The notes: generated by a model from the letters alone, not told the origin. A DNA stretch of 64,000 bases from Ruminococcus sp. (GCA_017395925.1 JAFQNJ010000006.1:17471-81470), one strand, 5' to 3'. Shown: positions 45,199 to 54,439, counted from the stretch's first letter. A program made the numbers and translations.

Positions 45199-45227
45199 AG
45201 CGGTTTGCTTTTGCAGACCGCTTTTTT
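45199..45227 (+). terminator. Terminator closing the AT-rich cluster
   Basis: 10-bp stem AGCGGTTTGC (45199-45208) with GCAGACCGCT (45213-45222), one G-U pair, 4-nt loop, then a T run. Confidence 0.9.
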
Positions 45228-45251
45228 GTATGAAAAATTTTCTCCAAATAA

Positions 45252-45280
45252 TTGTAATGCTGAGAATATTGTGGTAAAAT
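45252..45280 (+). promoter_or_regulatory. Promoter of the TPR gene and possibly gltX-glnS
   Basis: -35 TTGTAA (45252-45257), 17-bp spacer, -10 TAAAAT (45275-45280) with TGTG just upstream; leader about 57 nt. Confidence 0.55.
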
Positions 45281-45343
45281 AAATTATTAATATGTGATAC
45301 TATGTGCACATCTCAAGTTGCTTGCGATTAAGGAGACCCACGA

Positions 45344-46210
45344 ATGAGCAAAAAGACACTGCAGATTATATTCGGCTCGCTGATTGTTTTGATGATGGTG
45401 GGCTGTGTCGGGGTTTATGTCTACGATATAGTGGCAAACGGCAGACCTTTTTATAATAATCTTTTGATTCTGATTTTCGCGCTTTCGATGCTGACGGTTG
45501 CGTTAATACGGAATTTTAGAGTTAAAAACAGAGGCAGTTTGCTTTTCTACGAAAAGGCATACGAAAAGGAACTTGGAAATGCTTTCTCTGATAATTCCGC
45601 ATACAGAAAGTTCCTTGTAATGGCAACCCGCTATTATGACGAATCTAAGTATTCCAAAGCCCTGAAGCTTCTAGGGAAGCTTGCTAAAGAAGCTAAAAGA
45701 GAAACTGACATGGCGCCAGTGTTATTATTTGCTGCTTTGTGCTACACGGATATGGGGCTTGTTGACCACGGAATAAAGACCTACTATGAGCTTATTGAGA
45801 TTTATCCCAGAAATAGTCAGGCTCACAGTAATCTGGGCGGTCTGCATCTTCAAAACGGCGATTTTAAGTTGGCACTCAGTCACTACACCGAAGCAATAAA
45901 ATGCGACAAAACAAACTACTATGCTTTCAATAACAGAGCAAATTGTTACTTCAGAATGCAGGATTATGACAGTGCCATAGCGGATGCGAAGAGTGCGCTG
46001 GAGATTAAGAACAACGGCGTTGAGGCCGCTACACTGCTTGCAATTATCTATGCAATGAAGGGTGACGCCGAGAATAAAGAAAAGTACTATCACCTTGCAA
46101 CGGTGTCGGGAAGACCTGCTAAAGAGATAGACCTTGCGATTTCTCACCATATTGCAGAGATGAAGGAACTGGAAGAACTGGAAAAAGAAGCAGCAGAAGA
46201 AGATGAATAA
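45344..46210 (+). CDS. Membrane-anchored TPR protein
   Basis: 288 residues. Two N-terminal spans (~8-30 and ~40-58) are followed by four or five tetratricopeptide repeats, clearest at SQAHSNLGGLHLQNGDFKLA and YYAFNNRANCYFRMQDYDSA, and an acidic tail. With a short loop between the spans, the repeats are cytoplasmic. It is probably a scaffold; partners unknown. AAGGAG precedes the ATG and gltX starts 44 bp after the stop. Confidence 0.85.
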   Translation: MSKKTLQIIFGSLIVLMMVGCVGVYVYDIVANGRPFYNNLLILIFALSMLTVALIRNFRVKNRGSLLFYEKAYEKELGNAFSDNSAYRKFLVMATRYYDESKYSKALKLLGKLAKEAKRETDMAPVLLFAALCYTDMGLVDHGIKTYYELIEIYPRNSQAHSNLGGLHLQNGDFKLALSHYTEAIKCDKTNYYAFNNRANCYFRMQDYDSAIADAKSALEIKNNGVEAATLLAIIYAMKGDAENKEKYYHLATVSGRPAKEIDLAISHHIAEMKELEELEKEAAEEDE

Positions 46211-46254
46211 TCATAAAACATAAATACAAAAAATTACCGAAAGGCGGTTTTGAT

Positions 46255-47703
46255 ATGACAGTACGTACAAGATATGCACCCAGTCCCACAGGCTTTATGC
46301 ACGTGGGAAACTTAAGAACAGCACTCTATGAGTATCTTATTGCGAAGAGTCAGGGCGGTCGTTTTGTGCTTCGAATTGAGGATACCGACAGAGAGCGTCT
46401 TGTAGAGGGTGCGGTTGATGTTATTTATAACACCCTGAAGGTTGCAGGACTTTCTCACGATGAAGGTCCCGATGTGGGTGGAGAATACGGCCCTTACGTT
46501 CAGTCCGAGCGAAAGGATATGTATCTTCCTTATGCCGAGCAGCTTATTAAAGAGGGCAAGGCATACCGTTGCTTCTGCACCAAGGAGAGACTCGAAAAGC
46601 TTTCCGAGGAGAGTGTGGGCGGCGGCTATGACGGACATTGCAGAGACCTGCCCCAGGAGGAAATTGACAGACTTCTTGAGGAGGGCACTCCCTACGTTAT
46701 CCGTCAGAAGATGCCCCGTGAGGGTTCAACCACCTTCTCCGATGCAGTTTTCGGTGATATTACTGTAGAGAATACAGAGCTTACCGACCAGATTCTTATC
46801 AAATCTGACGGCTATCCCACCTACAACTTCGCGAATGTAATTGATGACCACACTATGGGAATTACTCACGTTGTTCGTGGTTGCGAGTACTTAAGTTCAA
46901 CTCCCAAATACAATCTTCTCTATGAAGCCTTCGGCTGGGAAATTCCCACCTATGTTCATCTGCCTCTGATTATGGGCAAGAATGAGGACGGCTCTGTGTC
47001 AAAACTTTCAAAGCGTCACGGTGCTACAGGCTTTGAGGATCTGGTGGCTGACGGCTATCTTCCCGAGGCAATTATCAACTATATAGCACTTCTGGGTTGG
47101 TGCCCCAAGAGCAATCAGGAGATTTTTACCCTTCAGGAGCTTACAGAGAATTTCCATGTGGACGAGATTTCCAAGTCTCCCTCTGTATTTGACTACGACA
47201 AACTCTCCTGGCTCAACGGCGAGTATCTGAGAGCTATGTCACCCGAGCAGTTTGCAGCAGTTGCCAAACCTTATTTTGATGAGGTCTTTGCAGATGCTCC
47301 CTACGATGCAATGAAACTTGCGGCTATTCTTCAGCAGAGAACCGTAAAGCTCACCGATATTCCCGGTGTTATAGATTTCTTCAAAGAGCTTCCCGAATAT
47401 GACAAGGAGCTTTTTGTAAACAAAAAGAGCAAGACAACCCTTGAGAATGTTCCCTCTATACTCGAAGCCGTGTTCGACGAGCTTTCAGCCCTTGAGAGCT
47501 GGGACGCAGAGGGTATCAAGGAGAGCCTTATAAATCTGGCAGTTAAGCTGGAGCTTAAAAACGGCACAGTAATGTGGCCTGCACGAATTGCTGTGGCAGG
47601 CAAGACCGTTACCCCCGGCGGCGCAGTGGAAATTCTGGATATTCTCGGCAGAGAGGAATCTCTCAGAAGAATGAAGCTGGGTCTTGAAAAACTGAATGCT
47701 TAA
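46255..47703 (+). CDS. gltX: Glutamyl-tRNA synthetase
   Basis: 482 residues, class I synthetase. HIGH-type motif in APSPTGFMHVGNLRTALYEY and KMSKS-type loop KLSKRHG. It charges tRNA-Glu with glutamate. Since GlnS is encoded next to it, it need not mischarge tRNA-Gln. The C-terminal anticodon-binding domain is intact. A weak AAAGGCGG ribosome site precedes the ATG. Confidence 0.97.
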   Translation: MTVRTRYAPSPTGFMHVGNLRTALYEYLIAKSQGGRFVLRIEDTDRERLVEGAVDVIYNTLKVAGLSHDEGPDVGGEYGPYVQSERKDMYLPYAEQLIKEGKAYRCFCTKERLEKLSEESVGGGYDGHCRDLPQEEIDRLLEEGTPYVIRQKMPREGSTTFSDAVFGDITVENTELTDQILIKSDGYPTYNFANVIDDHTMGITHVVRGCEYLSSTPKYNLLYEAFGWEIPTYVHLPLIMGKNEDGSVSKLSKRHGATGFEDLVADGYLPEAIINYIALLGWCPKSNQEIFTLQELTENFHVDEISKSPSVFDYDKLSWLNGEYLRAMSPEQFAAVAKPYFDEVFADAPYDAMKLAAILQQRTVKLTDIPGVIDFFKELPEYDKELFVNKKSKTTLENVPSILEAVFDELSALESWDAEGIKESLINLAVKLELKNGTVMWPARIAVAGKTVTPGGAVEILDILGREESLRRMKLGLEKLNA

Positions 47704-47726
47704 TCTCTTTAGGAAGGTGAATATAA

Positions 47727-49424
47727 ATGGCAGACGAAATTAAAAACGCAGGCGTTGCTGATGAGAATGTAATGCCTTCAAACTTCATCCACGACTTTAT
47801 CGACGAGGATATAGCAAAGGGCGGTCAGTATGAGGGTATGACCGTTCACACACGTTTCCCACCCGAGCCCAACGGCTATCTGCACATCGGACACGCCAAG
47901 GCTATCTGCATCGACTTTGGTACAGCACAGAAGTATGGCGGTGTGTGCAACCTGAGAATGGACGATACCAACCCCACAAAGGAAGATGTGGAGTACGTTG
48001 ATGCTATCAAAGAGGATATCAAGTGGCTGGGCTTCGACTGGGAAGACCGTTTCTACTATGCTTCCGACTATTTTGACGATATGTACCGCTTCGCTGTGGA
48101 GCTTATCAAAAAGGGCCTTGCCTATGTATGTGAGCTCAGTGCCGATGAGATGAGAGAGTACAGAGGCGACCTTTCAACTCCCGCAAAGAGCCCCTTCCGC
48201 GACAGACCAGTGGCGGAGAGCCTTGACCTCTTCGAGAGAATGAAGGCAGGGGAGTTTGAGGAGGGCACAATGACTCTCCGTGCAAAAATTGACCTTGCAA
48301 GCGGCAACTTCAATATGCGCGACCCGGTTATTTACCGAATCAATAAGCTCCGTCATCACAGAACAGGTGACAAGTGGGTTATCTATCCCATGTACGATTT
48401 TGCCCATCCTATTGAGGATGCTATGGAGGGTATCACCCATAGCCTCTGCTCTCTGGAGTTTGAGGACCACAGACCCCTCTATGACTGGGTAATTCAGAAC
48501 GTTTCCGTTCCTGCAAAGCCCCGTCAGATAGAGTTTGCACGTCTTGGCATCAACAATACCGTTATGTCCAAGAGAAAACTCAGAACTCTGGTGGATGACG
48601 GATATGTCAGGGGTTGGGATGACCCCCGTATGCCTACTCTCTGCGGCCTCCGCAGACGTGGCTATACACCCCGTTCTATAAGAAACTTCACCGAAAGAAA
48701 CGGTGTTTCCAAGGTTAACTCCATCGTTGAATACAGCTTCCTTGAGCATTGCCTCAGAGAGGACCTCAACGAAAAGGCACAGCGAGTAATGGCTGTTATC
48801 AACCCTGTGAAACTTGTTATCGAGAACTATCCCGAGGGCATTTCAGAGGAGTTTGAGGTGGAGAATAACCCCAACTGCGAAGCAGACGGCAAGAGAGTTA
48901 TCACTTTCTCCCGCGAATGCTTCATTGAGGCAGAGGACTTTATGGAGGAGCCTATCAAGGGCTATCAGAGACTCTATCCCGGCAATGAGGTTCGTCTCAA
49001 GTCCGCATATGTTGTCCGTTGCACAGGCTGCAAAAAGGACGACGCGGGCAATGTGGTAGAGGTATATGCTACCTATGACCCTGAGACCAAGGGCGGTAAC
49101 ACTCCTGACGGCAGAAAGGTAAGAGGTACTATTCATTGGGTAGATGCCGCAAACTGTGCCGAGGCAGAGGTTCGTCTTTATGACAATCTCTTCACCGTGC
49201 CCGACCCCGATGCAGGTGACAGAAACTTCCTTGACTACCTCAATCCCGATTCTCTGAAGGTGCTCACAGGCTGTAAAGTTGAGCGCAGACTTGAGAGTGC
49301 TAAGGTCGGCGAAGGCTTCCAGTTTATGAGACTGGGATACTTCTGTGCTGATAAGGACAGCACTGCTGATAATCTTATTTTCAACAGAAGTGTTTCCCTC
49401 AAGGACGGCTTTAAGAAAAAGTAA
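47727..49424 (+). CDS. glnS: Glutaminyl-tRNA synthetase
   Basis: 565 residues, class I synthetase. HIGH motif in [20 protein letters not shown] and MSKRK in [15 protein letters not shown]. Both beta-barrel anticodon-binding domains follow, with [20 protein letters not shown] near the C-terminus. It charges tRNA-Gln directly. Many Firmicutes lack GlnS and use GatCAB, so its presence is lineage-informative. It starts 23 bp after gltX with GGAAGG upstream, in one transcript. Confidence 0.97.
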   Translation: MADEIKNAGVADENVMPSNFIHDFIDEDIAKGGQYEGMTVHTRFPPEPNGYLHIGHAKAICIDFGTAQKYGGVCNLRMDDTNPTKEDVEYVDAIKEDIKWLGFDWEDRFYYASDYFDDMYRFAVELIKKGLAYVCELSADEMREYRGDLSTPAKSPFRDRPVAESLDLFERMKAGEFEEGTMTLRAKIDLASGNFNMRDPVIYRINKLRHHRTGDKWVIYPMYDFAHPIEDAMEGITHSLCSLEFEDHRPLYDWVIQNVSVPAKPRQIEFARLGINNTVMSKRKLRTLVDDGYVRGWDDPRMPTLCGLRRRGYTPRSIRNFTERNGVSKVNSIVEYSFLEHCLREDLNEKAQRVMAVINPVKLVIENYPEGISEEFEVENNPNCEADGKRVITFSRECFIEAEDFMEEPIKGYQRLYPGNEVRLKSAYVVRCTGCKKDDAGNVVEVYATYDPETKGGNTPDGRKVRGTIHWVDAANCAEAEVRLYDNLFTVPDPDAGDRNFLDYLNPDSLKVLTGCKVERRLESAKVGEGFQFMRLGYFCADKDSTADNLIFNRSVSLKDGFKKK

Positions 49425-49437
49425 TAATAATTTTCAG

Positions 49438-49464
49438 GTGCACAGAGTTTTAAACTCTGTGCAC
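49438..49464. repeat. 27-bp near-perfect palindrome between glnS and the FabG-like gene
   Basis: Arms GTGCACAGAGTTT (49438-49450) and AAACTCTGTGCAC (49452-49464) around a single T. As RNA it can fold as a 10-bp stem with a 7-nt loop, but no T run follows, so it is not a classical terminator. It could be a dimeric operator or a processing or stabilising hairpin. Confidence 0.7.
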
Positions 49465-49487
49465 AGTAGTATAGAGGAGGCGTTTTG

Positions 49488-50225
49488 ATGCTTAATACTG
49501 CAGTTGTGACAGGTGGTGCCAAGGGGATAGGTGCGGCGATTTCCGTTGCCCTTGCCAAGGCAGGCTACAATGTTATTATGGGTTATAAGACCAGCCGTGA
49601 GCGAGCTGAAGAACTTGCGAAGGTTATTATAAGCGGCTACGGCGTATCCTGCGAGGCTATATACTGCGATGTGACTGACCCTGAGAGTGCAAGGAATATC
49701 GTGGATATAGCTGCCAAAAAGTACGGCTCCGTGGATATACTTGTCAATAATGCAGGTGTGGCACAGCAGAAGCTTTTCACCGATATCACCGATGATGACT
49801 GGAACCGGATGATAGGGGTCAATCTCACGGGCGTGTTCAATACCTGCCGTGTCGCTTCCAAATATATGGTCGGCCAGAAAAGCGGTTCCATTGTGAACAT
49901 CAGCTCTATGTGGGGACAGGTGGGAGCTTCCTGCGAGGTGCATTACAGCGCCGCAAAAGCAGGTGTGATAGGACTCACCAAGGCTCTCGCCAAGGAACTT
50001 GCTCCCTCGGGTGTGAGGGTCAACTGCGTATGTCCCGGTGTTGTAATGACGGATATGATGAAAGACTTTTCAGAGGAAACGCTCCGCGAGCTTTCAGAGG
50101 AAACTCCTCTGGGAAAACTCGGCACTCCCAAGGAGATTGCCGATGCGGTGGCATTCCTTTGCTCTGACAGAGCGTCATTCATAACAGGTCAGATATTAGG
50201 TGTCAACGGCGGCTTTGTAATATGA
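49488..50225 (+). CDS. SDR-family oxidoreductase (FabG-like)
   Basis: 245 residues, classical SDR. Cofactor loop VTGGAKGIGAAI, NNAGV, Ser in NISSMWGQVG, catalytic YSAAK and the C-terminal GQILGVNGG. It resembles 3-oxoacyl-ACP reductase, but no other fatty-acid genes are near, so the substrate is uncertain. ATG 49488 follows GAGGAGG; the TTG one codon earlier is less likely. The stop overlaps the next start (ATGA). Confidence 0.88.
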   Translation: MLNTAVVTGGAKGIGAAISVALAKAGYNVIMGYKTSRERAEELAKVIISGYGVSCEAIYCDVTDPESARNIVDIAAKKYGSVDILVNNAGVAQQKLFTDITDDDWNRMIGVNLTGVFNTCRVASKYMVGQKSGSIVNISSMWGQVGASCEVHYSAAKAGVIGLTKALAKELAPSGVRVNCVCPGVVMTDMMKDFSEETLRELSEETPLGKLGTPKEIADAVAFLCSDRASFITGQILGVNGGFVI

Positions 50226-51004
50226 AGCTCTCAAAAAAGATTTTAACGCTGTTTCTTCTGCTGTTGACTATGCTATCCTTTCTGACTTGCATCCCGACAG
50301 GTGCAGAAGATGGGGTGCATTTCGGTATTGATGAGATAGAAGTGCAGTCAGGGCGACTTTTCTCGGCTTCGATTAAAGTGGGCAATGCATCAACTCTTGC
50401 GGCGTTTTCCGCAGAGGTGGAGTATGACCCGAACGTGCTTCAATACAGAAGTGCAAAGTCAGAAGCAGGCGAGTTGAGTGTCAATACTTCCGAAACGGGA
50501 AAACTCCGCGTGGTGTTTCTTATGGAGGAGGGTGTGGGCACGGATTCTGGGACAGGAGTGTTGTCTCTTGAATTCAAGGCTCTGTCTGCAGGGGACAGCA
50601 GACTTAAGCTCTGTGTGGATGAAGCCATAGACACCGAGGGCAGGGACCTGACATTTACCGCTTGTTCCGAGGGTATTGTTCATATTTCGAAAGAGTATGC
50701 CTCATCCGATAAGTCGGGCAAAGGCGATGCTTTCGAGGATAAAGATGCCCCGGGTGTAAGTGAAAGCGTCATCGTTGCAGAAAACCACAGGGACTTATTT
50801 ATAGGTGACAGCAGGATATCGACAGATACCATAATTTCAGTGTCATTGCTCGTTTTATTTACAGTTGGAATCCTTATGTGGGTTTCATATAAACTCGGAG
50901 TGAAAAAACAGAAGGAAAAGACTTCTGTTCCTCTTGAAAAATCAAGGGAGATTTCAGGAGAAATTTACATAAAAGGAGAGATAAAGGATGAAGAAAACTC
51001 TTAA
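50222..51004 (+). CDS. Membrane-anchored cohesin-like domain protein
   Basis: 260 residues. Signal peptide (~1-28), one cohesin-like beta-sandwich (~33-152) with FSASIKVGNASTLAAFSAEV, EYDPNVLQYRS and GTGVLSLEFKA, a polar linker, a span at ~205-228 and a Lys/Glu-rich cytoplasmic tail. Cohesins bind dockerins in cellulosomes, yet the family also occurs in other cell-surface roles. Only one domain is present and no dockerin was recognised here. It is coupled to the SDR gene by an ATGA overlap, and overlaps the next gene by 17 bp. Confidence 0.8.
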   Translation: MKLSKKILTLFLLLLTMLSFLTCIPTGAEDGVHFGIDEIEVQSGRLFSASIKVGNASTLAAFSAEVEYDPNVLQYRSAKSEAGELSVNTSETGKLRVVFLMEEGVGTDSGTGVLSLEFKALSAGDSRLKLCVDEAIDTEGRDLTFTACSEGIVHISKEYASSDKSGKGDAFEDKDAPGVSESVIVAENHRDLFIGDSRISTDTIISVSLLVLFTVGILMWVSYKLGVKKQKEKTSVPLEKSREISGEIYIKGEIKDEENS

Positions 51005-51545
51005 CGCATTCTGGATTATTTCTGCAATATTCTTAAGTGTTGCGGCATTGTGGGGCGTTTTTTCGGGACTTGCCTCTGTGATGGGTAGCGATACAATTTG
51101 CGGTATTGCCCTTCTTATTTTCGGAGTTATCAGCATACTTGCGTACTTTACAGCAGGAGTTAAGAGTGCAGGCAGCGGTTGGCTTTTATTTGATGGACTT
51201 TCATCCTTCACCGTAGGGCTTGCATTTATCTTCTCCTATGTTGATATGAAGCTGTTTACCGTAAATATTGTTTACATATTGGGGCTATGGCTTCTGTTTC
51301 TGGGCTTTTCTCAGATTGCAAGGATGTCCCGTACCTCAAAGGGCGGTGGCAGAGTGCTGAATATTGCCACAGGTGTGATTTCCGTGATGGGTGGACTTTC
51401 TCTTTTTGTAAGACCTGTATCGGATTTTCTCCTGATTTCTGAGGCAATGAAGCTCTGTCAGTACAACACTACATTCCTGCTGCTTCTGGCAGGAGTTATG
51501 GTAATCTGCAGAGTGTTTGCAAAAGAATCTTCACGCAGAGGTTAA
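50988..51545 (+). CDS. DUF308/HdeD-family membrane protein
   Basis: 185 residues with about six short spans in hairpin pairs and repeated Gly-rich motifs (LWGVFSGLASVMG, SGWLLFDGLSSFTVGL, LGLWLLFLGFSQIARM), as in the HdeD acid-resistance family. Biochemical role not known. AAAGGAG lies inside the previous gene's end, and the two genes overlap, so expression is coupled. Confidence 0.82.
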   Translation: MKKTLNAFWIISAIFLSVAALWGVFSGLASVMGSDTICGIALLIFGVISILAYFTAGVKSAGSGWLLFDGLSSFTVGLAFIFSYVDMKLFTVNIVYILGLWLLFLGFSQIARMSRTSKGGGRVLNIATGVISVMGGLSLFVRPVSDFLLISEAMKLCQYNTTFLLLLAGVMVICRVFAKESSRRG

Positions 51546-51577
51546 TTTTATCAGAATAAAACGATTTTGAGCATACA

Positions 51578-51616
51578 AAAAGCTCTCCGTATTCCTTGTG
51601 GGAACGGAGAGCTTTT
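51578..51616. terminator. Bidirectional terminator
   Basis: 13-bp perfect arms AAAAGCTCTCCGT (51578-51590) and ACGGAGAGCTTTT (51604-51616), between convergent genes ending at 51545 and 51634. Confidence 0.9.
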
Positions 51617-51633
51617 CTGATATTATATCAATA

Positions 51634-52140
51634 TTATTTTGTCAGAGCTTTTACGATTTCGCCTACATAGAGAGTGTGGTAATCCTCGCCCTCGCCATAA
51701 CATTCGCTGACTGCATTGTCGTGGACAAACTTTTCGTCCATAGGCTGGGAGTAGAGCTTCTTGCAGATGAGTACAAGGGAAGCTTCCTCAAAGCAGGGAA
51801 CACCGTCGATGAAGACGGGAGTGAGACCTGCCTCTTTGATTTTGTCACAGTCTCGGCCCGAGGTTCTTCCGCAGAGAGTCAGAGCATTTCTGTATTCCTC
51901 TGAGAAGAAGCAAAGTGAGAAGTAGTCATTTTTCTCGGTGAATTCGTAGGTGTAGCGGCAGGGGCGGATAACGGTATAGGCTACATCTTTTCTCCACAGA
52001 ACTCCAAGGCCGCCCCAGCTTGCAGTCATAGTGTTGAAATCTTCCTCACTGCCTGCAGTAATGAGCATCCATTCCTTGCCGATTTTGTTGAAGGGGTTAA
52101 GGTTGAGTTCTGTAAGGGTGGTTTCTTTGAAACTGTTCAT
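51634..52140 (-). CDS. Flavin reductase-like (FMN-binding) protein
   Basis: 168 residues of the flavoredoxin/flavin reductase split-barrel family: FNKIGKEWMLITAGSEEDFN, TASWGGLGVLW, YTVIRPCRYTYEF and a conserved mid-section FSLCFFSEEYRNALTLCG. It binds FMN and probably acts in electron transfer; partner unknown. ATG 52140 follows AGGAGG by 6 nt. The frame is open further upstream only because it lies over birA. Last gene of the coaX operon. Confidence 0.86.
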   Translation of the reverse strand: MNSFKETTLTELNLNPFNKIGKEWMLITAGSEEDFNTMTASWGGLGVLWRKDVAYTVIRPCRYTYEFTEKNDYFSLCFFSEEYRNALTLCGRTSGRDCDKIKEAGLTPVFIDGVPCFEEASLVLICKKLYSQPMDEKFVHDNAVSECYGEGEDYHTLYVGEIVKALTK

Positions 52141-52183
52141 AATGACCTCCTGATGCAGATAATTAATAATATGTGTTATTGTA

Positions 52184-52906
52184 TCAATAAATGCCGCTGA
52201 TAAAAACTTCTCCTGTGGAGATGAGATGCTCTTCCTTTTCACTTCTGACAATGAGAGAGCCATCCTCGGAGATGCCCGTAACAATTCCCGCCTTTTCGAA
52301 GTCTTCGCCGAATCGTACCTCTTTGCCCGAATTAATGCACAGGGCGGTGTAATCCCTTTTTGCCTTCTCGCAGAAGCTGTAATTGTATTCTGTGAAAACC
52401 TGCTCAAGCGATTTACCTATAAGTACCGACAACTGACGGGTATCAAAATCCTTGCCGAAAATCAGTCGGAGAGAGGTAGCTTTATTCTCAATTTCCTCGG
52501 GAAAAACTCTGTTGTTGACGTTTACACCGATGCCGATAATAGTGAAATCAAGATATCGCTCCACAAGGATACCTGCAACCTTTTTATTTTCCGAGAGCAC
52601 ATCGTTGGGCCATTTAAGGGAGAAGCAGTTGCTCTCTGTAAAGTGGCTCAATGCTCTGTTGACGGCTATGCCGCACAGCAAAGTTACAGCAGGGAGAGGG
52701 GGAGTTTCAAGCACTACGCTCATGGTAAGGGACTCACCCTCCTTTGAGTGCCATGTTCGGGAGAGTCTGCCTCTGCCGAAGGTCTGACGACGGGCGGTGA
52801 TGAGAGTTCCCTCGAAAATCTCACCCTTTTTTATAAGCTCCTTTGCATACGAATTGGTGGAGTCTACCTCTTGAAGCTCTACAAGGCGAAGGGGAAAATT
52901 AATCAT
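52184..52906 (-). CDS. birA: Biotin-[acetyl-CoA-carboxylase] ligase
   Basis: 240 residues. Adenylation loop GRGRLSR (44-50), KWPNDVL (98-104) with Lys109 in KKVAGILVE, and a small C-terminal barrel. It attaches biotin to carrier proteins. The N-terminal repressor helix-turn-helix of BirA is absent, so this is the enzyme-only form. Start ATG 52906 overlaps the transporter stop (ATGA). Confidence 0.94.
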   Translation of the reverse strand: MINFPLRLVELQEVDSTNSYAKELIKKGEIFEGTLITARRQTFGRGRLSRTWHSKEGESLTMSVVLETPPLPAVTLLCGIAVNRALSHFTESNCFSLKWPNDVLSENKKVAGILVERYLDFTIIGIGVNVNNRVFPEEIENKATSLRLIFGKDFDTRQLSVLIGKSLEQVFTEYNYSFCEKAKRDYTALCINSGKEVRFGEDFEKAGIVTGISEDGSLIVRSEKEEHLISTGEVFISGIY

Positions 52907-53556
52907 GACATTTTTTCTTTTAAGATAAGCAGAGGCTTTGCAATAGCGGTACCCAGCACGCCGCAGGCTGCGATTTCAATGGGGGCATTGAGTGCGGCAA
53001 AAGCGATGAAATATGTAAAGAAGTTGAAGTTTCCGTACTTGTCGACGATGAATCCGCCGTAGGCAGCCTCGGACTGGATGGGGTTGCCGAAGAATATCCA
53101 GATAGCGCCCAGGAAAAGAACGGTGTTGAGCACAGCGGTGCTGACACAGGCTGTGGGAATGGCAATGAAGCCTTTCTTATCTTTTTTGCTTATAAGTTTG
53201 TAGATGAATGCAGGTACAACACCGCAGATAAGGCGGGGTACGATGCAGACAATAGCTGTGAAAAATGCGTTCTGCTGGAACATAAAGGTGCCGAGTGCGT
53301 TGGGATGCATACCAATACCTGCGGCAATCATAAAACTTGTGATGCCGAAGATAGCACCCATAATGAGACCTGCTTTCCAGTCAAGGACAACTGCGCCTAT
53401 GGCAACGGGTAAGAGAATCAGGGCAATCTCAAAGAGACCTGTGATTCCGAAGTAGCCGATAGGGGTGAATGCCATCACTATTGCGATGGTTGCCAGTATG
53501 GCCGTCAGTGCCATCTGTTGGGTCTTGGGGTTTACTGTGGTTTTTCTTTTTGACAT
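52903..53556 (-). CDS. ECF transporter S-component, probably for pantothenate
   Basis: 217 residues with six predicted spans and the ALTAILATIAIVMAFTPIG start typical of ECF substrate-binding subunits, which dock on the EcfA/A'/T energy module for vitamin uptake. Position directly after coaX suggests pantothenate (PanT-like); biotin is an alternative because birA follows, but the sequence lacks the look of BioY. ATG 53556 follows AGGAGG by 7 nt; the longer frame lacks support. Confidence 0.85.
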   Translation of the reverse strand: MSKRKTTVNPKTQQMALTAILATIAIVMAFTPIGYFGITGLFEIALILLPVAIGAVVLDWKAGLIMGAIFGITSFMIAAGIGMHPNALGTFMFQQNAFFTAIVCIVPRLICGVVPAFIYKLISKKDKKGFIAIPTACVSTAVLNTVLFLGAIWIFFGNPIQSEAAYGGFIVDKYGNFNFFTYFIAFAALNAPIEIAACGVLGTAIAKPLLILKEKMS

Positions 53557-53662
53557 AAAAATTCCTCCTGCTGTCTCCCCTTTAGGGTGAGACGCTGATT
53601 TTATTTTTACGACGGGCAATCCGCCGCAGAAAACACTTTGTAATATTAATTTTAAACGCTTT

Positions 53663-54439
53663 TTAGTTGCAGTTTTTTTCGTAAATGATTCTCAGTCCCT
53701 GAAGCATCAGGTCATCTCTGAGGATGATTTTGTGGCGGCAACTGGGAATAATATCTCTGGCGATACCGCCTGTGGCAATAACGGTACACTCGGTGCCCAG
53801 CTCCTCGTTGATGCGGTCTATCATACCGTCAAGCATAGAGGCGTTACCCAGCACAACACCTGAACGGATACATTCGTCGGTGTTTCTGCCCACAACCTTT
53901 GCAGGTGCGTCAAATGATGCAGAGGGGAGCAGAGCACAGCGGTCGGAGAGGGCGTGCATGGAGATTCCCACACCCGGGGCAATGGCACCGCCTATCATAG
54001 CACCTGACTTGTCCAGCACAATAATGGTGGTGGCGGTGCCGAGGCTTATGACGATAGAGGGTGCACCGTAGAGGGTGAGTGCCGCAACACAGCCTGTTAC
54101 CAGGTCTGCGCCTGTGGAGGCAGGATTGTCGATTTTGATGTTGAGACCTGTTTTGAGTCCCGGTCCCACCACCAGAGGAGTAACTCCCACGGTAGTAATG
54201 ACAGCTTCTTTGACGGTGCGGAGAATCTGGGGCACGACGCTGGAGATAATGCATCCGTTGATGTCGTTTTTGTTGAATCCGTAAACCCCGAATACGGAGT
54301 GGATTTCTGCCGCAAATTCATCCGAAGTCTTTGTACGGTCAGAGGAAATTCGTGCCAGCATAACCAGCTCTTCACCCTTGAAAAGACCGAATTTGATGTT
54401 TGTGTTGCCGATATCAATAACCAGTAACAAATTAATCAC
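53663..54439 (-). CDS. coaX: Type III pantothenate kinase
   Basis: 258 residues. ASKHA-fold motifs are DIGNTNIKFGLF (phosphate loop), TGADLVTGCVAA (pantothenate and catalytic Asp) and SLGTATTIIVLD. It makes 4'-phosphopantothenate, the first step of CoA synthesis. The start is probably GTG 54439, though TTG 54430 fits the GAGG site better. First gene of an operon with the ECF S-component, birA and flavin reductase. Confidence 0.95.
   Translation of the reverse strand: MINLLLVIDIGNTNIKFGLFKGEELVMLARISSDRTKTSDEFAAEIHSVFGVYGFNKNDINGCIISSVVPQILRTVKEAVITTVGVTPLVVGPGLKTGLNIKIDNPASTGADLVTGCVAALTLYGAPSIVISLGTATTIIVLDKSGAMIGGAIAPGVGISMHALSDRCALLPSASFDAPAKVVGRNTDECIRSGVVLGNASMLDGMIDRINEELGTECTVIATGGIARDIIPSCRHKIILRDDLMLQGLRIIYEKNCN

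Noticed and set aside
52141-52407. An 89-codon N-terminal extension of the flavin reductase
   Set aside because: It overlaps birA in another frame and a strong AGGAGG site sits before ATG 52140.
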